Assembly (NCBI GenBank): GCA_025464425.1
Contig: JAODGV010000113.1
Span: forward strand, 1-6,156
Length of the DNA: 6,156 nt
Direction: 5' to 3'
DNA from: Methanosarcinales archaeon
Lineage (GTDB): Archaea > Halobacteriota > Syntropharchaeia > Alkanophagales > Methanospirareceae
Part shown: in pieces, positions 1 to 5,368 of the stretch
How the letters are laid out: each line of letters begins with the position of its first letter
How positions within the stretch are numbered: the stretch's first letter is position 1
Notes under the pieces: generated by a model
Seen by the model: only the letters and a program-made list of their open reading frames with translations
The model's database searches: none
Told to the model about the DNA's origin: nothing
Program-made: the position numbers and the translations under genes

Positions 1-1846
1 CAGTACATGTGCTCCGATCCCGGTCAGGAATTGATAAAGAAGGATATAAAGGAGTACAGACTGAACAGAGTGGTTGTTGCTTCATGCTCACCACGTATGC
101 ACGAACCCACCTTCAGGAAGGCGTGTGAAGATGCGGGTGTGAACCCTTACTGCTTTGAGATGGCAAATATAAGGGAGCAGTGCGCATGGGTACACGTCGC
201 AGGCGCCAGTACCACGGCAAAGGCGAAATCACTGGTCGCTTCCGCAGTGTGTAAAGCGGCATTACTCACGCCTCTGGAGTGTAAAAAGGTGAGCGTGATA
301 CCTCGCGCAATGGTGATTGGCGGTGGCGTATCCGGTATCTATGCCGCACTTGAAGTGGCAGATAAGGGGTTTGAAACGTATCTTGTGGAGAAGGAGCCTT
401 CTATTGGTGGGCATATGGCACAGCTGGATAAAACGTTCCCAACGCTCGATTGCTCCGCATGTATATTAACGCCGAAGATGGTTGAAGCTGCCTCACATAA
501 GAACATCCATCTACTTACATGTTCAGAGGTGAAGGGCGTGGATGGTTATATCGGCAACTATAAGGTGAGGATAGAGAAGAAGCCGAGATATGTGGACGAG
601 CGTAAATGCACGGGCTGTGGCGATTGTGCAAATGCATGCAGGCTCTACAATCGGATAGACTCTGAATTTGACATGGGCATGGGTAAACGAAGAGCAATTT
701 ACATACCATTCCCGCAGGCTGTGCCCACTCGTGTACACCGTGGATGCCGAACATTGTCTATACCTGACGAAGGGCAGATGTGGTAAATCGCCGGCGTGTG
801 TGGACGCATGCCCGGCAAATGCAATTGACTTCACACAGAGTAGTACGGAGATAGAAATAGAGGTCGGGACAATAATAGTCGCCACGGGCTATGAACTGCT
901 CGACCCGATGGAGATGCCCGAATACGGGTATAAATACGATGAAGTCATCACGGGACTGGAGTTCGAACGCTTATCGGTTGCTTCAGGACCAACAGGTGGT
1001 AAGATACTGATAAATGGTAAAGAGCCGAAGGAAGTGGTATTCATATCCTGTGTGGGTTCACGTGATAGAGATGGTAATGCATACTGTTCACGTGTATGCT
1101 GCATGTACATAGCGAAGCATGCGCATCTTGTGCGTGACAAGATTCCTGATGCTCACGTAAGTGTGATATACAACGATATGCGAGCATATGGCAAGGGTTT
1201 TGAGGAGTTTTACAACCGTGTGATGGCGGAAGGTGTGGAATACATAAGGAAAGAGCTTGAAGAGCCGGTGATAATCACGAAAGATGGCGAAGAGGGTGTG
1301 GTGGTAAGGACAAGGCGCAGCACAGGTGAAGAGATAGCGATAGAAGCCGATCTGGTGGTTCTCGCTACGGCGATAGTACCGGGACGTGGCACAGAAGAGC
1401 TCGCAAAGATACTCAAGCTCACGAGGAGCGCAGATGGGTTCTTCATGGAGGCACATCCCAAGCTCCGACCACTCGATTCCTTCACCGATGGTGTATACAT
1501 CGCTGGCTGCTGCCAGTCGCCGAAGGATATACCGGATAGCGTTGCTCAGGCTGTCGGCGCGGCACAGAAAGCGGCTATACCATTGATGCAGGGCGAGGTG
1601 GAGATAGAACCGCTTGTGGCGGAAGTCTACCCTGAACTGTGCACAGGTTGCGGCTCCTGCGAAATGGTATGCCCATTCGGTGCTATTACCATTGATGCGG
1701 TAGATAATAAAGCGAATGTGAATGATGTGATATGCAAAGGTTGTGGCTCTTGCAATGCGATATGCCCGTCCGGTGCGATATCAATAAACCACTTCAGAGA
1801 CCGTCAGATATATGCGCAGATAGAGGCGCTGAGCTGCCTGTTATAA
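1..1846 (+). CDS. hdrA: CoB-CoM heterodisulfide reductase subunit A, 5'-partial and frameshifted
   Basis: HdrA is the FAD and iron-sulfur subunit of cytoplasmic heterodisulfide reductase (HdrABC), which reduces CoM-S-S-CoB and bifurcates electrons to ferredoxin. The reading frame is open from base 1, so the start codon and roughly 40 N-terminal residues lie outside. In order I see: the N-terminal segment with conserved [10 protein letters not shown]; a dinucleotide fold GGGVSG at about 319-336; the [12 protein letters not shown] signature; an inserted ferredoxin domain with [11 protein letters not shown] at 607-639; the SGPTGGK and CVGSRD motifs; and two C-terminal 4Fe-4S motifs, [12 protein letters not shown] and [12 protein letters not shown]. 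Frame 1 codes up to about 723, and frame 2 from 725 to the stop at 1844-1846. Joined, they give about 614 residues, close to the family's roughly 650 once the missing start is added. The join falls inside the conserved PFPQAVPLVYT block. Function is clear from the family; whether this copy is translated as one protein is not. Confidence 0.93.
721..730 (+). other. +1 frameshift site in hdrA
   Basis: Frame 1 reads PFPQAVP up to the CCC codon at 724-726 and then leaves the family sequence. Frame 2 resumes immediately with [11 protein letters not shown]. Removing one C from the run at 724-726 gives a continuous GTG CCA CTC GTG TAC, which restores the conserved HdrA block PQAVPLVYT. An extra C in the consensus is the simplest cause. 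A proline tRNA slipping from CCC to CCA would also produce the right frame. Confidence 0.88.
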
Positions 1847-2651
1847 AATCGCGGTTCCGTATTCCGCACCGGTCATCGTCAACTCCTTCTTCAATTCCCT
1901 GAGGAACAGACCAAATAGCTCAAAAGAATCAAGAGCCCATGCCTTGAAATCCGCTCTCGATAGCTCCTCATCTATATCATCACTGCCCGGTAAGCCATAC
2001 TCCTTCAACATCTACCCGGTTCTGCTCGATATAAGAGAAGAGCGCAGCAGATGCGAAGTGCGTGGGCACAAGCGGGCATTTATTGACCAGTTCGAGGATG
2101 AGCTTCCACTCTGCTTCGAGTTCTTCTTCTGTTATACCTGTGTGCTGTATCGCTTCCCGCCGTGTTTCCTCATCTATCAGTCCTTTTATATCGGTATTAA
2201 GATTTCTGAGTCCGCGTTTCGCCAGCTCTTTATATAAATCTCCCTGAACCAGCTCGTGCTCAAGCACATATCTGAGCATCATCTCACTTGCATATCCCAA
2301 AAACGCCTCGTTCAGTGCTATGATTGAGAACCATGCATCATGGACGAAGAATCTGCGATGCATTGCTGTCCCATAATCAAAGGAGCCGGAGGGAGAAGGT
2401 GCAAAGATAAGCGCTTCCGTCTTCAATAATATGGTATTCTTGAGCCGCTCTTCACCCGCAAGACGCATTAATAATTCCTCTTCTTCATCGCTCAGTGGCA
2501 CATGCAGCGATACAGGTTCGTTAAGACATCTCTCATAGAACTCCAGTGTACTGACGATCCTGCTCACTTCGCGGTTCTTTAATATCTCGGCAACATCCCG
2601 AGCCGCGTGCGTCATCCATTTCCTCTCGTCTTCCTCTGGTTTAAACACCAT
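1841..2651 (-). CDS. Unrecognised archaeal protein, about 269 residues, frameshifted near the C-terminus
   Basis: I do not recognise the family. It is a soluble, charged and apparently mostly helical protein with no signal peptide, membrane segment or cysteine cluster. The central part (about residues 95-140) is the most distinctive, with HRRFFVHDAWF followed by LRYVLEHELVQGDLY. The latter has an HEL but lacks the second histidine of a HEXXH zinc protease. In one frame it stops at 1980-1982 after VWLTGQ. The next frame continues without a stop from about 2002 for a further 54 codons (EYGLPGSDDIDEEL ... EYGTAIL) to a TAA at 1841-1843, so the gene is very likely longer than the first frame shows. 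Start: ATG at 2649-2651, preceded by AGGTG two bases upstream. It is convergent with hdrA and overlaps it by six bases. It is divergent from the ribosomal operon. Gene real: fairly sure; function: unknown. Confidence 0.78.
1998..2006 (-). other. +1 frameshift site in the unrecognised minus-strand gene
   Basis: On the minus strand GTT GAA GGA GTA leads to a stop 21 bases later. Dropping one G (one of the two C at 2002-2003 on the plus strand) gives GTT GAA GAG TAT GGC and opens a frame reading VEEYGLPGSDDIDEEL through to 1841. The downstream sequence looks coding: acidic and helical like the upstream part, free of stops, and filling exactly the gap to the hdrA stop. I have no homologue alignment to prove the join. 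Confidence 0.68.
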
Positions 2652-2665
2652 TACACCTATGCGAG

Positions 2666-2680
2666 TGGGAATTTATCCCA
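2666..2680. promoter_or_regulatory. Small inverted repeat TGGGA-N5-TCCCA, possible operator
   Basis: A perfect 5-nt inverted repeat with a 5-nt AT spacer lies 15 bases upstream of the ATG of the unrecognised minus-strand gene. It sits between that start and a TATA-like element, about where transcription would begin. Position suggests a repressor site, but a repeat this short can occur by chance. Confidence 0.25.
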
Positions 2681-2691
2681 AATTTACTGCT

Positions 2692-2700
2692 AAAATATAC
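2692..2700 (-). promoter_or_regulatory. Putative TATA box of the unrecognised minus-strand gene
   Basis: The minus strand reads TATATTTTA here, about 45 bases upstream of the ATG at 2651. An archaeal TATA box directs initiation about 25 bases downstream, which would give a leader of roughly 20 bases that includes the AGGTG ribosome binding site. Confidence 0.4.
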
Positions 2701-2742
2701 CACAGCCCTTCGCATATCCCTATCCAATTATAGGCATCCCCC

Positions 2743-2752
2743 TTTTATAAAT
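2743..2752 (+). promoter_or_regulatory. Putative TATA box of the rps24e-rps27ae operon
   Basis: TTTTATAAAT resembles the archaeal TATA consensus and is centred about 60 bases before the rps24e ATG. Initiation about 25 bases downstream would give a 30-35 base leader carrying the ribosome binding site at 2791-2798. The C-run just upstream is not a typical purine-rich BRE, which lowers confidence. Confidence 0.45.
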
Positions 2753-2790
2753 TAAAAAGTGATATATACAACGTATAACGGTTAAAGAGG

Positions 2791-2798
2791 GGGAGGAG
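2791..2798 (+). promoter_or_regulatory. Shine-Dalgarno site of rps24e
   Basis: GGGAGGAG lies eight bases before the ATG at 2807, inside a longer purine tract. It is the strongest ribosome binding site in the window and fixes the rps24e start, as expected for a highly expressed ribosomal gene. Confidence 0.7.
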
Positions 2799-2806
2799 AT
2801 ATAGAG

Positions 2807-3103
2807 ATGGAAGTAGAGATAGAGAAGGAGAACGTGAATAAACTATTGAAACGTAGAGAAGTCTTCTTCCGGTTAAGGCACGATGGTGGCTCACCGAGCA
2901 GGGCGGAAGCACGGGCGGCACTGATAAAGACGCTTCAGTGCAGTCCGAACCTGCTTGTAATCGACTGGATGCGTGCTGAATTTGGCAGACGTGAGACAGT
3001 GGGCTATGCAAAGGTCTACGAGACCGAAGATAGACTGAATGAGATAGAGGAAGAGCACATAATAAAGAGGAACTTTGGTGAGGGTGCGAAGAATGATACA
3101 TAA
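2807..3103 (+). CDS. rps24e: 30S ribosomal protein S24e
   Basis: This is the archaeal/eukaryal small-subunit protein S24e, 98 residues, the normal archaeal length. Family hallmarks are visible: [19 protein letters not shown] at the N-terminus, the [10 protein letters not shown] turn near residues 27-36, [15 protein letters not shown] near 58-72, and the [12 protein letters not shown] tail. The start is fixed by the ATG and the strong purine-rich site upstream. The last 11 bases overlap the start of rps27ae, so the two are co-transcribed and probably translationally coupled. In many archaea the spt4/rpoE genes precede this pair and kae1 follows; neither is here. The frame is intact, unlike three neighbours. 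Confidence 0.95.
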   Translation: MEVEIEKENVNKLLKRREVFFRLRHDGGSPSRAEARAALIKTLQCSPNLLVIDWMRAEFGRRETVGYAKVYETEDRLNEIEEEHIIKRNFGEGAKNDT

Positions 3104-3257
3104 ATACTATGAGGTGGTGAAGGAAGGCGATGAATTGATACTGAAGCGTAAGCGTAAGACGTGTCCCCGATGTGGCGCCGGCATATTCCTGGCAGAGCAT
3201 GAAGACCGCTACTCGTGCGGTAAGTGTGGCTATACAGAATTCAAGAAAAAGAGCTGA
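3093..3257 (+). CDS. rps27ae: 30S ribosomal protein S27ae
   Basis: S27ae is a small zinc-ribbon protein of the archaeal 30S subunit. The 54-residue product begins [15 protein letters not shown] and has the four zinc-binding cysteines in two pairs, CPRC (residues 24-27) and CGKC (42-45), followed by the conserved GYTEFKKK tail. Archaeal members lack the ubiquitin fusion found in eukaryotes, and so does this one. I chose the ATG at 3093 over an upstream TTG at 3075 because GGTGA at 3077-3081 and the GAGGGTG next to it form a suitable ribosome binding site, and because archaeal homologues begin close to the KYYEV segment. It ends one base before the converging cofD stop. Confidence 0.94.
   Translation: MIHKYYEVVKEGDELILKRKRKTCPRCGAGIFLAEHEDRYSCGKCGYTEFKKKS
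3246..3250 (-). terminator. Possible oligo-T terminator of cofD
   Basis: The minus strand has a T5 tract (CTCTTTTTCTTG) starting nine bases after the cofD stop codon. Archaeal termination often needs only a short U-tract without a hairpin. It lies inside the 3' end of rps27ae on the other strand, so the transcripts would overlap. The tract is short, hence low confidence. Confidence 0.3.
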
Positions 3258-3258
3258 T

Positions 3259-4159
3259 TCACCACGCTAAGGAATCACGTAGAAACATCGCCAATCTCAT
3301 GCTATCCTCATCGGTTCTTATCAATATGTCTGTTTTTAATACTTCCACATCCACAGCCACAGCCAGCTCATCGCTCTTATCTATCACCAGTACATCCAGG
3401 AAATCCGCATAGCATCTGTAAACGCCGTAAGGGGATACTTCAAACCCTTTTGCTCGCATCAGTTTACCGGCAGGACCACTCACAGGCGCGTTACCCACCA
3501 CCGGTGATACCGCCACCACCTCCTTACCCCTCAATAGCTCCCTTATACCTTTCAAACCCAGGATGGGTCCTATACTTGTTATCGGGTTGCTCGGTCCTAT
3601 CAGCACCTCATGCGCGGATTCCAGCGCGTTTATAACCGCTTTGGTCGGACTCGCATGCTCAATACCGTCGAATCGTACATCAAGTACCTCCGGCTCACCT
3701 CGCTTCGTGACCCAGAACTCCTGGAAATGGAGCTCACCATCTGGTGTTATTATCCTCGTGCTCACTCTCTCATCGGTCATCGGCAGTATCCCGGCATTTA
3801 TACCGAATCGTGTCCTGAGCTCGACAGGTTGCTTCTGTAAGTGTCATACCACGTCTTATCAGTTCTGTCCTCAATATATGGGTCGCTCTATCGGCATCAC
3901 CAATCATCATCCGCTCATCATGACCCCGCATCTTCAGTGCGTTATGGGTATGAAAAGTATCGCCAGCGATGCCCCACCATCTCCCACGATCTATTATCCC
4001 CGCAAGGGTATATATTACAGAATCAACATCCGGGCATACTAAATTGCCGGATACATAGACATCCTCCGCTGTATTCACCACTATTGTAAGATTCTCCTCA
4101 CCAAATACCTCCCTCAAGCCAGGCAACAGCTTGGGCGTGCCCCCCGACAGGATGAGCAT
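3259..4159 (-). CDS. cofD: 2-phospho-L-lactate transferase (coenzyme F420 synthesis), frameshifted
   Basis: CofD joins the activated lactyl phosphate precursor (LPPG, or EPPG in some organisms) to the deazaflavin Fo, giving F420-0, the cytoplasmic precursor of coenzyme F420. The joined product is 299 residues, close to archaeal CofD (about 305). Upstream part (4159 to about 3827): [47 protein letters not shown] and the [15 protein letters not shown] helix. Downstream part (about 3825 to 3259): [66 protein letters not shown] and a C-terminal [11 protein letters not shown]. All are CofD signatures in the right order, split by one +1 shift. The N-terminal loop reads SGGTPK where archaeal homologues have SGGTGTPK. 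An in-frame TAA upstream of ATG 4157-4159 limits the start. The convergent neighbour is rps27ae. Confidence 0.95.
3823..3832 (-). other. +1 frameshift site in cofD
   Basis: The minus strand reads ACA GAA GCA ACC TGT, after which the first frame diverges ([11 protein letters not shown]) and stops near 3770. Dropping one C of ACC (one G of 3827-3828 on the plus strand) gives ACT GTC GAG CTC AGG, reading [16 protein letters not shown]. From my memory of Methanosarcina mazei CofD the matching stretch is similar (T-V-K-L, then LFGIKANILPM), so the join is well placed. Confidence 0.9.
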
Positions 4160-4174
4160 GCTATTTTATATATC

Positions 4175-4190
4175 AAAATTAAAAGTAACT
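4175..4190 (-). promoter_or_regulatory. Possible cofD promoter (AT-rich box, leaderless start)
   Basis: On the minus strand ACTTTTAATTTT lies about 20-27 bases before the cofD ATG. No Shine-Dalgarno sequence is visible between them. A TATA box here would start transcription at or next to the ATG, giving a leaderless mRNA. The whole stretch from 4161 to 4184 is AT-rich, so the exact box is uncertain. Confidence 0.3.
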
Positions 4191-4249
4191 ACTCACCAAA
4201 TACTAAAGTTCCAATGACCTAAATGATGGCGATATGGCGTACAACAGCA

Positions 4250-4306
4250 GATAAAAAGCTTCGGGGCTTCACACCCGCGCTCAGATCTGCCCCGGCTTCT
4301 TTTATC
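4250..4306. repeat. Long imperfect inverted repeat (hairpin) upstream of mptN
   Basis: Left arm 4250-4267 (GATAAAAAGCTTCGGGGC) and right arm 4289-4306 (GCCCCGGCTTCTTTTATC) pair over 16 of 18 positions as three blocks: GATAAAA/TTTTATC, AGC/GCT and CGGGGC/GCCCCG, with a 2-nt bulge on each side. The loop is 21 nt (4268-4288). The hairpin ends 13 bases before the mptN ATG. It has a T-tract on its 3' side on either strand, so it resembles a bidirectional intrinsic terminator between divergent genes. It could also be a structured leader that affects mptN translation. Confidence 0.7.
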
Positions 4307-4319
4307 CGCAAACCGTTAT

Positions 4320-5198
4320 ATGAACCGAAGGATAGGTGTCGCTCTTACAGCACCCGATGACTGGACTGCAACCGCATTCATGAGGAGTATAAGGGATAGG
4401 GGAGCAGAGGCTGTCGCACTCGATCTCTCTCATGTAAGCGTTTCTATCGGCACTGACTTATCATGGCTATATGAAGATGCGAAACTCCACGATATGGATG
4501 GTCTTATCGTCCGTGATGTGGGTATAAGCAATTCCTTAGAGCTTATTTCCGTTAAGTTCGATTTGTTACGTCAATTTGAGCGCGATATGCGGGTTATGAA
4601 TACTTCAATTGCTATCCAGAATGCGGCAAACAAGTTCTTCTCGTTCGTGCTATTCCTCAAAGCGCATCTGCCTGTGCCTCGCACGGTGGTAACAACCCGT
4701 CTGAGTGTCGCAAAACGAGCAATTGCGGATTTACACTCGGTTCTGGTGAAGCCTGTATTCGGCAGTCAGGGCAGGGGAATAATCAAGCTCGAGGAGCCTG
4801 ACGATGATAAACTCTCAGCTTTACTGAAAGAGCGTGGTGTGCTATACCTGCAGGAGTTCATTCCCAACCCTGGTCGTGACATACGGGTGTTTGTCGTCGC
4901 GGATGAAGCGCTTGGTGCTATTTATCGGATCTCGCCACATGGGTCATTCGTATCCAACCTCAGCCAGGGTGGACGTCCACGCAGATGCGAACTGACCGGG
5001 GAGTTGAGTGAGCTTGCGATACGCGCTACGAATGCAATTGGTGCTGATTTCGCGGGTGTTGACATTATAGAGGGTTATGATGGCTTATACCTGCTCGAGA
5101 TAAACGCAACACCTTCCGGTCGCGGCATAAAGTCAGCCTGTGGTATTGACGTCACCGGTAAGATTGTGGAGCTCCTATTCTCGCAATTGAAGCGTTAA
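4320..5198 (+). CDS. mptN: RimK-like ATP-grasp ligase, probable tetrahydromethanopterin:alpha-L-glutamate ligase
   Basis: ATP-grasp ligases of this group add glutamate through an acyl-phosphate. MptN converts tetrahydromethanopterin to tetrahydrosarcinapterin, the C1 carrier of many methanogens. The 292-residue length matches MptN of Methanocaldococcus (about 291). Visible features: N-terminal IGVALTAPDDWTATAF; VRDVGISNSLELIS (65-78); ATP-binding VLVKPVFGSQGRG (141-153); LQEFIPNPGRDIRVFVV (177-193); and the Mg2+-binding end with D248, E260 and N262 in LLEINATPSGRG, then KSACGID. GRDIR and the GG-R loop are typical of the RimK/MptN/CofF group. CofF (F420 alpha-glutamate ligase) and RimK remain alternatives; MptN is preferred because of the DDWTA start and a methanogen-type context. 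No Shine-Dalgarno precedes the ATG. Divergent from cofD. Confidence 0.75.
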   Translation: MNRRIGVALTAPDDWTATAFMRSIRDRGAEAVALDLSHVSVSIGTDLSWLYEDAKLHDMDGLIVRDVGISNSLELISVKFDLLRQFERDMRVMNTSIAIQNAANKFFSFVLFLKAHLPVPRTVVTTRLSVAKRAIADLHSVLVKPVFGSQGRGIIKLEEPDDDKLSALLKERGVLYLQEFIPNPGRDIRVFVVADEALGAIYRISPHGSFVSNLSQGGRPRRCELTGELSELAIRATNAIGADFAGVDIIEGYDGLYLLEINATPSGRGIKSACGIDVTGKIVELLFSQLKR

Positions 5199-5207
5199 GT
5201 TAAGTTG

Positions 5208-5218
5208 AATTTATATTT
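5208..5218 (+). promoter_or_regulatory. TATA-like element after mptN
   Basis: AATTTATATTT, ten bases past the mptN stop, is the best TATA match in this intergenic region. It would start transcription near 5239, giving either a roughly 130-base leader for the next ATP-grasp gene or a small RNA. AT-rich intergenic DNA gives such matches often. Confidence 0.3.
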
Positions 5219-5231
5219 CCGACGGTTTTGG

Positions 5232-5309
5232 CACTGAATGACTGTGCAACGAGTTGCAACATTTAATGGGATTCTAACAACTATCTGGACTGGATTGACA
5301 CATTCAGTG
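5232..5309. repeat. 9-bp perfect inverted repeat with a 60-nt spacer
   Basis: CACTGAATG (5232-5240) and CATTCAGTG (5301-5309) are exact reverse complements. Allowing an AC bulge, TGT at 5243-5245 pairs with ACA at 5298-5300 and extends the stem to 12 pairs. The spacer contains GTTGCAAC (5253-5260), a self-complementary octamer, and a direct repeat TGCAAC. The 5199-5368 interval contains no convincing ORF; it may hold a structured leader or small RNA. Confidence 0.5.
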
Positions 5310-5330
5310 ATGGCTTGAATAAGAATAAAA

Positions 5331-5352
5331 GAAAGATAAGATAATCTAAAAT
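5331..5352 (+). promoter_or_regulatory. Possible leaderless promoter of the second ATP-grasp gene
   Basis: A purine-rich GAAAGATAAG followed by ATAATCTAAAAT is centred about 23-27 bases before the ATG at 5369. The layout resembles BRE plus TATA for a leaderless transcript. It is consistent with the absence of any Shine-Dalgarno sequence before that ATG. Confidence 0.35.
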
Positions 5353-5368
5353 TGATGTTATTACGTTA

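Noticed and set aside
515..1500. Several long open frames on the minus strand opposite hdrA
   Set aside because: They lie antisense to well-conserved HdrA sequence, show low-complexity Ser/His/Cys-rich translations and have no family features. They are shadow frames.
2260..2346. HEXXH zinc protease in the unrecognised protein
   Set aside because: The EHELVQ stretch lacks the second histidine, so a gluzincin active site is not supported.
3075..3092. TTG at 3075 as the rps27ae start
   Set aside because: The extra MVRVRR is not typical of the family, and the ATG at 3093 has a suitable ribosome binding site and fits homologue N-termini.
2745..3200. 151-codon open frame on the minus strand opposite rps24e/rps27ae
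   Set aside because: It is antisense to two clear ribosomal protein genes, and its Ser/Leu/His-rich translation is typical of a reverse-strand shadow.
3563..4042. 159-codon plus-strand open frame opposite cofD
   Set aside because: The minus strand encodes conserved CofD motifs throughout this stretch. The plus-strand product has no recognisable features.
3770..4159. A separate short CofD-like protein ending at 3770, paired with a second gene starting at 3780
   Set aside because: The downstream frame continues the CofD family sequence upstream of its first ATG ([14 protein letters not shown]). These are two halves of one shifted gene, not two subunits.
4222..4300. C/D box small RNA suggested by ATGATGG near 4224
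   Set aside because: No proper box D (CUGA) follows at a sensible distance on the plus strand, and the minus strand has the boxes in the wrong order.
4261..4310. A tRNA 3' half suggested by the GGGGCTTCACACCC stretch
   Set aside because: The stem needed for a T-arm does not pair, and no acceptor or anticodon arms are present. The palindromic hairpin explains the sequence better.
4224..4358. Small open frame MMAIWRTTADKK through the hairpin and into mptN
   Set aside because: It overlaps the mptN start in another frame, contains the inverted repeat and has no ribosome binding site or recognisable feature.
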